This document shows, piece after piece, positions 28,301-41,900 of a stretch of 64,000 bases of DNA. The notes under the pieces were generated by a model. The model saw nothing but the letters and a program-made list of their open reading frames with translations, did no database searches and was not told the origin of the DNA. Numbering within the stretch: position 1 is the stretch's first letter; the number at the start of each line of letters is the position of its first letter. This DNA is from Lumbricus terrestris (lineage: Eukaryota; Annelida; Clitellata; Crassiclitellata; Lumbricidae). The position numbers were made by a program, and so were the translations under genes. The stretch is from positions 38,388,195 through 38,452,194 of the forward strand of contig OX457042.1 of assembly GCA_949752735.1 (NCBI GenBank). The letters are read 5' to 3'.

Positions 28301-31300
28301 GAGTTGACATTCAGAGATTTAGATATCTCGGGCTAGCACGTGTGGGACGCAGGGGCACAAGCTCCTGCGGAGCAACCTTGGACAAGTTGCTTACCCATCA
28401 TTGTCTGTGGGGAAAGGCAACAGGAAACCACCTCACTCATCTCATCCCCAGGGGCGTAAAGCCAATGAACCTGCCTTCGGGCAGAGAACCATCATCATCA
28501 TCATCAAGAGGAAGAGGAGAAGGAGGAGGGGAGAAGGAGGAAGAAGAGGGGAAGAGTAAGAAGAGGAGGGAAGGATAAGGAGGAGAAGGAGGCAGGGAGA
28601 AAAAAGAAGAGAGGAAAAGGAAGAAGAGAAGGGAAGGATGAGGAGAAGGATGAGGTTGAGTTCTGCACAAATCATGAAGAAGATGATAAGCTAATCACTG
28701 AACTTACTCCTTCGTCAACTGTGTAGAATCCACTTGTGGTTCGTCCTCCTTCAATATAGGAAATAGGATTTTCAAAAAGATCAAGGAATTCCTCGCTTTC
28801 ATCATCCTGTTCTTCACGTATTGTCCTACATTCAGCTCCAAGGAGATTACGAAGATTGACAGCATGGATTGCGGCACATGCCTTCTTGTCTAACTAAAAA
28901 CATCCAGTACACACCTCAGCTACACTCACAGCTTTCACAACTCACAAAACTTTAAAACCACTAAGTAGCAGCCAAATCAACAATACAGTTCTAGTACAAT
29001 TTATAGAGGAGGACCATCATTACCAATAAGAGTGAGTTCATCTGAAGCCAAACCAGCCCAACTACAGAAAACCTGAAGAAGTGAAAATGGCTGTCAACTC
29101 AAGAGCATATTTTAAAAGACCCATTATAAATAAAAATCAGAGAGAGGACCTTGATCAAAATTTTGTCCATGACATTTTTCCAAAGTTTTCACTTGAAAGA
29201 CATGGATGCTCTAAACAGGTAAATGACCTACAGTGTAAAGTAACAGATTCAAAGCCTGTGAGATGCAGAACTGATATTGAACTACCGTTGCCTTGCTGCC
29301 GATCCAGTACCAAATACTCCAGTTGATGCTATTCTTCTCATCAATAAATGTCTTGAGGATAATGTAGCAATCAGCTTCATAGAATTTACCCATCAGTGCT
29401 ACAAAATAAAGCACAAAATAAGATTGCAGCATTTCAGGCCATAATGAAACTGGTATTAAATCGACTGCATTGAAAGCAGTCTCATTTCTGCTCACTTGCA
29501 TCAAACAACTGAAAATGAAAGCGTAAATCATTCACCATATCCTCTCTCATCCAGTTTCAGAATCCCTCTTTCTTCTTCTTATTCCAGGTTTATTTTATTC
29601 AGCCACACCGAAATTCAAGACATGGCTACAGAATACAAAAGTTCTACTAATGATGATGATAACAAGCTAATATTAGAAATCACATCAGCCAGAAAGAAAC
29701 TCCTGATTGAAAAAGATAAGAGAAAGAAATACAAGGCTTACCTTCATCCAACAGATTTGGAAGGAAGTTTTCCATTTCCCAGCAAAATAAACCTGAAAAA
29801 TATAAGAATTTAAAAAAAAATTAAAGTTGCCGTTTAAAAAATCCTGTTCACAATCAACAAAGTATCATGTAATTGTAAGACCAGCAGAGTATGAAAACAG
29901 CGAACATAGCTAATAACTGCAGACAGCCAAACACCCAGAACTCATTTCTAAGATAACAAGAACTGCATGTTAGGATTCAATATTTGAACATCTGGCAGAA
30001 CAGGCAAGAATTCGGTTACCAGTGTTTTATCACATGTGTTCAAACTGACAGAAGAAAATAAATTACAGCCAACCAAACTAAACTTCACTCAGAAACGGAT
30101 AGACCTAATTGAAAGAAATAGTTCAGATGGAGAAATCATTAAAAGGATTTCTGGCTACATACACAAATTTCTCAACAACTGCTTTAACTGCATAAATATC
30201 TGTCAGCTCAAGTCATTTGTATCATCACTTTAAATCTTACATCTCACACTTAAATGAAGTCCTACAAAATATTTGCCAATACTGACACTTTGAATACCAA
30301 CTTGCTCAGCCTCAACCTTTGCTCAACATTCCGTAGCAGATTCATTTAGCTTTTGCAGAACGCGTTCAGCCACTGAACAGCAGCCTCATCAGCAAGGCAG
30401 TTAAACCACCTGGGAAGGAAGTTATTTTACAGTCATTTACGATGTGTGACATTGTCTGAATTTCACCACAGCTACACAGTGGGTCCGAAGCCTATCTCCA
30501 TCAAACCATGTCAGTAGCACAGCGTCCCTGCCCAGTTCTAAAGCGATTCAGTGTTGACAAATGTCCACGTGGCAGATCATGACCAAGAGACCAGACAGAC
30601 AGAATGGACCACAGCATCAGCTGCCGAATATTCAGCACACCAGGCCGCTGCCATTACAGCAGAAAGTATTCTTGGCTTCTGAAGACCTCCCAAACTTGCA
30701 GTTGGCACAAGCGAAAAATTGCAATATTACAACTGTATAACAATCACAAATTACAGTAGTCTATTAAAATTAGGTAAGTTTAGCAAACCCAGCTCATGAA
30801 TTACAAAGTCAAGTCAATATCTGCCAGCATGCAACACACCTGGAACTTGACCAACATCTTCTTCAAAAATGTCACTATAGTCGAGGTTTGGTCGTTCCAG
30901 AGCTTCATCCCATCTCTTTACGCTGTTACAAGAACCATTATAGTAAAGCTTAATCTCATAACACACTACAAACTATCAGATTACTTCAATCACCATATTG
31001 CCGTAAACAGGAAATCCATTAAATATAAGGAACAATGGAATATGAAAAAAGACCCAAAAAAATTTTTAAATGTAAAATACAAAAATGTAAACGACAAAAA
31101 TGCTCATGAAATTGTTTAAACGCCAGATGCAATTTGGCAATTAAGTTGTCGTCAACATTATCTCGGATGAATTTAAATTGAAACAATAAACAATGAACTG
31201 TGATGGACAATGGACATTCAATGCCTATTATATTGAAAACTTCTGACCTAAGTCAACCTCTGAGTAGGCTTCTTGAAGGGGCGCTATATAAGTTTTCGGA

Positions 31301-32528
31301 TTGAATGAACAACACTATAACAAAAGCAGAGCTACAGATTATGGTATTATAACACCACTGTACTGTATTATTATACAGCCATGATAACCAGTATTAATCT
31401 GATGTCTCTAGGGAGGCTTCCCCTCCCCCACCCCCGTCCCTACCCCGGAATGACATTTCCCAAAAAATTTGACAAAATGATAGTAGTTTCTAGTTTCTGT
31501 ATACATCATTGTATTACATGAAGTGTTATATTAATTATACTAACAGAACAGACAGCCTGCAATAATTGTATTAGGCCACAGTCAGCACACACACCCGGGT
31601 CATGTTTGGCTTTTTGGGGAAGCGGGGATAGGGTGGAAGGGTGGCAAAAACCCGAAATTTAGCGGTCAACGCTGGGTACCCCAGAGGAGTAGTGCTGAAA
31701 ACCCTAAATTTCCCGGGCAATGCCGGGTCCCACATCTAGTAATTATATATCTTGAAATCCTAAAACACTCTTTTTATCAGTAATTTTGCTAAAATGGCAT
31801 CTTAAAAGGGTACCATTACCATTACAATGTGGAAACTACCAAAAATTATTATTGTAAGTAGTCTATATTTCAGTAAGTATAGTCCATATTTACTGAAGTC
31901 TTAGGCCACTCTTGTAAGCACTGAAAAAGTACAGCTATTTTGCTAAGATGTGTAGTTTCATATTCCTTGTACCAACTCCAACAGGGATATAAATAACGAT
32001 TCACGGACACACAAGACATACCGAGGAGGTTCCTTTTCCTCTTTTGGAGAAGTCACTCCTTTATTTTTGTCCTTGGCAACATCCTGCATTCCCTGGTAAA
32101 ATAAACAAGAAAAATGTATGTGGTTCAACAGTGCCATGCATGAATAAATAGTGCAGTAGCCAGAACTGGACTTTCAATTTGGTTCTCTCATACCTGCTCC
32201 AGTGTTCCTATATAGTTAATCACAAAATAGATGATACATATACTAAGATTTCATACCTTTAGTACTTTGGCGCTTTCATCTCCTTCTTTTCTCTTGCGTA
32301 GGCGCACATGCCTTGACCGAGCATCTCTCTCTTTCTTCCCTTCACAAATATAAAGCTTAAATATATAATTAAACATCACCAAGGCACAGAAGTATAGAGA
32401 CATGCTTGGAACAATTCGCAAAATTACTCAATATCTTAGCAATGCTCTGGAAAGGCGAGAAGTCCAGGATATAACTCTCAGCTTCGTCCTAGCTTTCCGT
32501 CTGTCCATGAGTAATGTGTCTCTCTGTC

Positions 32529-32608
<80 letters not shown>

Positions 32609-35600
32609 TAACTTGACAGTGTCCTTGTTTGATATCTTCATGTCATGAGACTATCATCAACAACATCATTCACATACATATGAACGTATCATTAAAATGA
32701 CAAGTAAATAGTTATTTTAGAATTATAATTTAAGCAGTTGGACTATGCTCTCATGAACCTGACCATATCGTTCATTCACAATATTCATCCTCATCTGGTA
32801 GTCTTTCTCTGGTCACACCAAGGACTTCATGTGTCTTTTGAAGCAAGTGAATTTGAGAATTTGACCAATGAAGCAGACGCAAGGAATGCATGTCATTGAT
32901 GCAGAGGAACGGAATGCACGTGAGCCCATAACTGTTCTGCTCAGCTAAAAGACCTGTGCTTGATGATCGCAGGCAACAATGAGGAATGTAGGGAGTTAGT
33001 AATGTCTGAAGGTAGGGAGGTGTGCTGTTCTTGAAGGATTTGTAGAGCGTGAAGGCCAATTTAAATTTTATTCTAAAGCAACAGCTGATGGAGTAGGAAT
33101 GAGGAACTTGTTCATAGTGGGATATGCAGCCCTAGAAGTGCTCACCATTCCTTGTGAATTAGCTTTTCTGCTACTGGACCCAGATTTTGGAAAATCCGTT
33201 ACCGTATTTTCAGGAAAATCCATTACCGTATTTTCGCGAATATAACACGCGGGTTATACCAAGTTTTACAAACCACGCACCCTACCCGCGTGGTATACTC
33301 GGGGGCTGTCTATCTATTCTGTTCAGTCATTCTCAGCTTAACACTTACATTATCCAAACTGTGAATCCACCACAGGATGAAGTCTGTCTCATTGATACCC
33401 TATGCATTAGCAGGCAACAGCACAACAGAAGTGACACATCGATTAAGCAATAACTATAATCCTTAAAGCTCAAGCTAGCATTTCATCTACACCAGTCTAG
33501 GACTGGTGTAGATGTGAAAGCAAGCAACAGTCTGGCAATCTTACTTGGTGTCTCATCAGCTGAGGACGGAAGAGGAGCAATTCCTGCCAGCTCCTGCTGA
33601 TGCTCAAGCGAAAAGTCAACCCCATAGAACTCTGACCAGGCACCTCGTGCCAACTCAGGTGGCTTAGGGGGCATCACCAAATCTGGGTTATCTCGAATAT
33701 CCAAAACCTACAAGCGTATAAGAACATACGCATGTCATCATTGTACAATTACAAGTGCATAATATTGTTATAGGCAGACACAATTTCCAAACTGCTTATC
33801 AACAGATGACTAGAAGAGATCCCCTGCAAGTGCTTCTAATACACGTCAGGAGACAGCAAAGGGATCGTATTATTGAGAGATTATACTTGGAACTAAACCA
33901 GTTCAAATAGCCAGTGGGTATTTATTCTGGTTGACCAGCCTGCTGTTGTGGAGTCAGTTCTTCACATTAACACAGTTCTTCACCTTCACACAGTTCTTCA
34001 CATTAACACAATTCTTCGCATGGAAAATGTTCTTATTAAGAGAATACTATGGAAAAGATCGTCTCAAAAGAGCTCATCGTGATTTCTAACTGTGACTGCT
34101 GACAATTGAACTCTGGGTCCACCAAGAATGAGCAAGCCAGAACTAGTTACCGTATTTTTCGAACTACATGTCGCTCCTTTCTATACGTCGCTGTGACGTC
34201 ATAATGGAATATGTTTTGTAAAGTCCGTACATACGTCGCTCCGCTAAACAGGTCGCACCCACACGTGGATTTCAGGGTAGGACGCAATGCCAAAGACAGC
34301 CGTAATCACGTCAGAAGTATTAGCAAATACTTCATGGAATTTGTTTTGTTTTTGTTTTCTTTTGTATATTTAACTTTGTGTGCTTAAATAAAATAAAAGA
34401 ACTTCAACATTTGCTGTCTGTTGTGGTTTTATGATAGTTTTTATGCTGTTAATAATGACTTGTTTCGGTGATCATACCTTGAAATGGTAAGCACTTGATT
34501 CCATACATCAAACATCCGTGGGATAAAATCATTATACACTATACAGCCATGTTGACTAAACAACAGATCAGATTAGACTATAATTATTAGTGATATTTTG
34601 AATTATGGATCAGTGTTATACTTTAAACAAATAATTAATGAGGTCCCACAAGTCCTGCATGAATATTAATACGAACGAATGACTGAATTCTAAACGGGTT
34701 CGAAATATAGACTGTACCACAGTCTACATTTATACAGGGCAATTAAGACGGTCATGACTAGACGCAGACTCCTAGGTAGGACCTGCAGGGTTCTAATGCT
34801 TTAAACAAACAATTGCCCTGGCTCTACTAGACTCTGCAGACCTGTCCATTAGATAATTAATTGCGATCGGTCGCACATGTCTTCTACCTACAGGTATGAT
34901 CGGCTGGGCCACAGAATACGAAGGAAGGACTGAATTGAATGCAAACAAACCCGCTCGAAACACAGACGACTAGGGTAATACAGATGGCCATGACCACACG
35001 GATTCCTACGTTGACCTGGAGTTCTAATTCTTCAAACAAACAATTGCTCAGGCTCTACAAGATTGCAGGCCTGTCCATTATTAGGAACAATTGACCTATC
35101 CATTAAAAGGAACAATTGCGTTCGGTGCACATGTCCTCCTACCTACAAGAGTACAACTGTACAGGTATTATCGGCCTACCTTAAACAAGCGTTTTAATAT
35201 ATCGGCTGGACCACAGAATACGAAGGAATAATTTCGCCATTTCACATTTAGACAGTTTTTGAACAGCATTATAAGAACCCTAGAGCAAATTTCAATCGTA
35301 TAGGAGACTGTAGAATTTTAATTAGGCAAGCTACAACAATTGTTCCATGTTATATATTGCAGGTCTACTTCTCGGATTAGGTAGGAATAAATGTTAGGCC
35401 TATATATGGGAAGCTATCGAAGCATGTACCTATTAATCAAACTCGCTAAAGATATAGCCTATATAATTAGAGATTGCCAGCTTAGCCTTGTTTACCAATA
35501 TAGATGATGCTGTCGATATTTATCTGCCCCTCCGTGAAGCTATGACACTTTACAATAGGTCGTTTCACGTTCAATAAATGTGATTTAATATTGCTTCTTT

Positions 35601-38600
35601 GTTCCGATATTATTTGCCAAAAATACCGATTGAAATTTTTTTGAAATTTTAATACATACGTTGCACCTTTATACAAGTCGCAATCGCCGACGGCCATGTA
35701 AAAAACCGCGACAAATAGTCCGAAAAATACGGTAATAACAATATTATATATATATAATTATATATAATGTATATACAATACATATATAAATTATATATAT
35801 ATATATGTGAATGCATTACACGAAAATCTACAGCATTTCTCAGCATTTTAGCCATGCTGTTTTAGATTTACTGATTATGTTAAGTCTGAAAACTGATACC
35901 CTAAACATCCAGTTTAGACAGAATAAATGTTAAAACCAACTAACTCAAAACAAATTCTAAAATAACCTAAACTGCAACTGTATCAGAACATTTGAACACT
36001 GCATCGTAAGAGCACCTCAAAGGTGTTCTTTATAGGACTAAATGCACCTAAAAAAGTGTGTCTCTAACATCTGAGAAAATACTGTGTCGAAGTACTAAGA
36101 AAAGAGTGAATTTAAGTGGAAAGACTGTTAAAACAAGAAGAAAGTTATTTGAACACGGAAGAAGTCCTGCCATCCATTGGTCATTGCTAAATGGTTAATT
36201 CATCTATAGCTTTAGCCAACTAAGTTAAATAGTATAAAATAGTCCAGTATATATGAATGCGCATCCAGCTTCCAGAAAATTTAAAAAAATAAATAATTCA
36301 ATTCAAAATTCCAGTTAACACATTGAACGACGAATGGCAGAAGCCGGGCAGTGACCAACCTCGAGATCGGTGAGAAAGTGGATGGCATCAGGCAATGTTA
36401 CCAAACGGTTACTATTCAGAATCAGCTTCTTCAATTTGCCACATCTAGAGCAAAATCAAGATTAAAGATATATTGCAAAGATCATAATATACACCTGCAA
36501 CCCGTCACCACATACAATAGCAACCCATTATTCCTATACATTAAACGCAAGCATTTGCAATACAGGAGATCACATGTCACCTAAATGTAAACTGCAATCC
36601 AGTGCAACATTTATATAGAGCTTTTCAAACACCTTCTGTAAGAACTGAGCTTTGTTCCATGTTGTACATGTCATCAGTGTATGCAGGCAAACAGCGTCTT
36701 TCAGTGGTTCTTAAACACTGAGCTAATTCAGTCCTGATTCATAATAGTCAGCTTATGACACTGATACCTACTTTGTCTCATTACTCTACTCATCCACCCC
36801 CCTGCCTCTCTCTCATCCTTTTCATCTAATCTATCTAATCTAATGCAATGACCTCTACAGTGACTGCTTTAGGGCGATGCTATCACAATAATGACCATGA
36901 CAATCGAAATAAAATCCACTGGAGAGGCAGGTTATAGTCGGCAGCCTGCCTCTGGGTTCCTCTGGCTCCCCCTAAATAACTAATGAAAGCCCACAACCAA
37001 TCCACCTGCAGACTCCTTCTGGTATGGTTTCCAAGTTGTTGTTCGAGATGCTGAATACTTCAAGACTGTGCAGTTTTCCCATTCCAGCTGGAATACCATT
37101 GAAGTCAATCTGGTTGCTATTAAGGAACAACTTCCTTAGATTTGTCAGTTTGCAGAGAGATACCTGGAAAAGAAACATGTAAGCAATTGCTGTCGGTGTG
37201 TACAGCCACTAAACACAAGATATAATGTGTACCTCACAACAGAAGTGAAAATCATGATGAAAAGAGAGCCTAAACTCGTGAGGAAAATGATATCACTTGT
37301 ATTCGGCAGTGAAGACCATTTAGACAATCCGCCTAATGTGTAATGTCTTCTTTACTTTACTTACAACACCTGGGATAAAAGAGTTCTGCCGCTGTTAGAA
37401 GTCACTGTCCAATGATCTAATGTTACCATTTGCTAAAAGTACTTGAGGTATTGATTGATTGAATGAATGAATGATGAATGAACTTTGTTTATTGCACACA
37501 CACACAAGTCAAACAGTATAAACGTGACTCAACAGAGTGCAAAAGGAATCAGGAAAAGCTAACAGCTTATACAACCCTGACCCCTAGCTCCAAGACTATT
37601 TTTTAGTGCAAGTTAATATTAATACTTAATTAATACTTAATTAATACTTAATTAATTAGAACATAACTGAAAGTATTTAGGGATAAACATACAATGCAAT
37701 AATAATAATAAGAAGAAAATTATAATATTAAATAAATAATAATATTAATAAATAATAATAATAATAATAATAATATATAATAGTAACAGCATATTATTGC
37801 AGCAGTAAATCATCACAAAATACAAAGGTTTATAGACTCGGAAACATCATAATAAACAGTCAGGATACTAACATACTGACATACAGAGTGCCTAGTTGCA
37901 GGTATAAAGACCAAAGTTAATCAACATAAGCAATAGTTTGAAAACAAAGTCTTTTTAACATTTTTCTTAAAGGTACATACACTATTTTCCCTCTTCACAT
38001 CATCTGACAGTGAGTTCCATAAACGAGGACCTAGAATTCGGAAGCTATTAAAGCGACAAGTGGTACGGGCAAAAGGAACAAGATAATTACTCGATCCTCG
38101 AGTATTAAATGAGTGAAATTGAGCCACTGTCATAAAATAATTTTTAAATATGGGGGTAAGAGACTAATTCGAAATTTGTACATAAGGACGACAATAGACA
38201 AATAGCACAGGTCATAAACTTTGAGGATATTAAGTTTACTGAATAAAGGGTTGGAATGGGCTAAATAGGGAGAGTTAGAGATAATACGACATGCGGCTTT
38301 CTGAAGCTTTTTTTTAGATCATGGTTAAGTGAAGCCAACCACAGAGCAGCCAACCACCAAAAATGCACGATTCTACCTGGTGGCTGTGTGGTCAAAAGGA
38401 ACGATGAGCACATTTTGCTCAGTAGAGCGGAGAGAGTAACGAGCTAGCGCACTCAGGGTAGGGCAGCAGAAGTCGCAAAGATAGTCCGGAGCAAGACCCA
38501 ACAAGGAACGCCAGAACAAAGCGATGATCTAACCAGTACGAGCCCTGCAGATTGAGGGGAGCCAGTGAAGTACATCCAGCATATAGCCAGAAACATGATC

Positions 38601-38882
38601 AAAGTTGAGGATGCATCTGCAAAGGCATGCAGCAGAATGCAGAACCCAGTCCTGGCACCCCAACTGACCAGCTGGGAAGCTGACACAGCATGAGCAGCAG
38701 TAATCTAGTCATTGCAATTGAATGTTCAAATATTTATCAGAACTTTGACTAAATATAATTTTAAGTCAGATAGCATATAAAAATTGTAATTGTCTCCAAT
38801 TTAGCAATAAACGAATATACACATGCAGTAAAGTAAATCATCGTTCATGTAGAGCCAGATAAAAGGTTCAGAGAATATAATG

Positions 38883-38920
<38 letters not shown>

Positions 38921-41900
38921 GATATAGCGCTTAATTTTGCGATTTTGAAACATTAATCGTCCTTTTCAGTGTCTTCCACTACCTTTTCCACATAACAAAT
39001 ACAAATATTGTCAGCGGTATCAAAAAGGAAGTGCAAATTTGGCAGAATAGATCACCCATAAACCAATATTTCCATACCACTTTCCAATTAGGAAACATTG
39101 TGCCGCATGCCTTTAACTCGTGTCAAAGTCGGAGTTTCCTTTGGCCAAACTCATTCTATTTTTGTCACTTGATCATATCACACAATTTTAATTGTCGGAT
39201 TTATCTAAACTGTCCTATTTAAATCTAATTTTTCAAGGAAAGATTGACCTTGTCCGTGAATCTATACCTCCACAAGAGCTGCCATCTTAGGTTATATTGA
39301 AGGTCGATATGCATCAACTCGTAGGATGCATGAAAATGTGTGCGTATTATAATGTGCATAAAACTTTTACTAAAAGTTCTAAAAGTAGCCAGTTATATAC
39401 GGGTGCGTGTTATATACGGGTGAGTGTTATATCCATGAAATACAGTATATCGATGGCTTGGAGCACAGACGTCGTATGTGCAAAAAACAAAATTTTTCAG
39501 GAAGTAGAAAAAACTTTTTTTCAAGATACGTGTTCCTTTCTCATAAAAAGTGAGATAGCCAAAATGTTTATTTTGATTGAGCAAGTGATATTGTCAGTGT
39601 CTTTTATGCAGCATCATAACGGAAAGACTTCAAAATGTATTTAAAGGTCAGATACGACATCTGTGCAGTAGATTATTTTTGACGGACAACCGCACGATCA
39701 TCGTAATGTGCAAGAACAAGAGCATTTAAGACGACAGAACAAAACTATCTGTTACAAGCATGTTGCTTTTTCATACACAGTGGTGGCGGTAGGGGGCTAG
39801 GGGCTCAGCCCCCCCACCAAATGCACAAATATCGCATGTGGCAGAAATTACTGCACAGATGTCGTATGTGACAGAAATTACTGCACAGATGTCGTATGTG
39901 ACAGAAATTACTGCAAAAATGTCGTATGTGCGGCAGACATTGGAGCACAAATGTCGTATGTGCGGCAGATACGACATTTGTAACCTTGACTTGCAGATAC
40001 GACATTCAGTTTATGAACGATATCTTAGTGCCTATTCCCCGTATGTACATACAACCTTTGTGAGGCTGTGAAGAATAATTTTACGCATCGAATAGCGTCA
40101 AAAAGTGATTTTCGGAAAAAATGGTAGATACGACGTCTGTGCTCTAAGCCCTCGATATACATGCGAACATAATACATATCATACAAACATACAGACAGCA
40201 GACAATAACAGGATTATAGATGACAGTGTAACACTGGATCACAGGAAAAAATGATATGACTGTTTATTACCAAAGACACAACAACTAAAATTCTAGCTTT
40301 GTCAAGTTAGCAGTCACTTACTGGGACTTCTCTCAGTTGATTGCGTGATATGTTAAAGTATTCAAGCGTTTCCCACACATCTAGAGAAGAGTAAAAACAC
40401 AGTGAAATAGTCATATCAAAATATTCATTCTGCAAAGTCAACCATGTCATTTTTACCATTTCACTGCTTAGGTTCTCATAAATATTTATCAATAACACAA
40501 TGGATCAGAGGTTCAATATGAATCTCAGCTACAGAGGAAAGTCTTATTGGAACTTAAATATTAATAAACTCATCAGATGTTTGAGTCAACCTATCACAAC
40601 AGGTTTCACCAGTTCATCACATAAATGGATAATTCTCACACAAATCTTTCAGAGTTTGGATTACCAAAAAGCAGAACATAACGATCAATTAAATCGGACA
40701 ATTGATGTGCCTATCAGACAGTTCTTGATTTGTCACCACTGGTATTGAAATTTTATCCATACTTTCAAAGTTTATTTTTACCTCCTGAAACGTACAAATT
40801 CCTATCGTCGCACCAATGGTTATACCATTACCCGCTTATTCATTAAATCTGCTGGCACTTTAATCAGAACTCAGTCATAAAAGTGCAAGAAAAATGAGGA
40901 AATACGTGAAATATATCAGCATTCAGCAATATTATAGCTATCGTATCTTCATCAATTTTTGACATCTGATTTCTACTTCCTGTCCATCTGTCCAGGGTTA
41001 GAGAAAACAAATTTGGGGTACTCAAAGCTGCCACAAAATGTGCCCCCAATTTTTTACTTTTCTATGTTGAAGTCCATATGTATAAATATTTTTGTTGACA
41101 ACAAAAGGTCATTATGCGTAATGTGTAATGTCAACACAGAGAATGTGCAGAAATCACTACTAGATAAAACACAATTTTTAGAAACCTTTACATGACATTC
41201 ACGCATGAAGGAACAATAATTTGTAAGTAATTTGAAAATAGACATAAACCAACCTATGTTTGAAGACAACTCCGTAATCTCGTTGTTGGCAAGGTTAAGT
41301 CGCACAAGGGAGGTCAACTTATACAGAGCTTCAGGAACAGCTGGGAGATTGTTACACGAAAGATCAAGATCTGCAAGTTAACAGAAAGTTTTGGTTCAAT
41401 GCATGCAGATATGACATACATACATCAGCCACTGCTTATTTAACCAAAGCTAAGCTTTCAACTGCCACATTCATCTTTAGCACTGACTTATTTGATATTT
41501 TCTTTATTGCACCTATAATATATGCAAGCTTGGCCAGTATATCTAAGTTTTAGGCGCAAGACAAATGTGTGCGGAAAGATTACACGGACCTTACCCATTA
41601 CCTAGACAGAAACTCACAATTGTTGGCTTACAGATCCAACGTACTACCAAACAGACCACACAGTCACACAAAATGTGAGACCAAATGACATTGGTTGCAA
41701 ATGGCTCGTACCAGAAACGGTTGATAATGAATGTTTCAGAAGCTTCTTAAATCAAAACCTACTCTACTCTGGGAACATCTAAAGCAGCAATGTACTCTTG
41801 CTTCATGCATCAGTCAATGCAATTGAAATACATTAGCTCTCGTAGCTGCATTGGAAAACTGCAATCGTCAATGCGTTCAATCCTGCTCTGCATTTCAAAA

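Noticed and set aside
28264..28670. ORFs with Ser/Gly/Glu- or Pro/Leu-rich tails
   Set aside because: SINE body running into the (ATC)n and polypurine tract.
29496..29813. Plus-strand ORF with a hydrophilic lysine-rich end
   Set aside because: It overlaps FLII exon 14 antisense and its composition follows local A-richness. No motif recognised.
33222..39445. A single 6.2-kb element bounded by CCGTATTTTCGCG-like ends
   Set aside because: It would have to contain FLII exons 8, 9 and 10, which are in normal order, so the two ends must be independent fragments.
39821..39975. CRISPR-like regular repeats
   Set aside because: Direct head-to-tail 30-bp units with no unique spacers, in animal DNA inside a transposon.
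39771..40071. Repetitive ORFs on both strands ([10 protein letters not shown] type)
   Set aside because: Multiple frames stay open because the 30-bp array is a multiple of three; there is no independent coding evidence.
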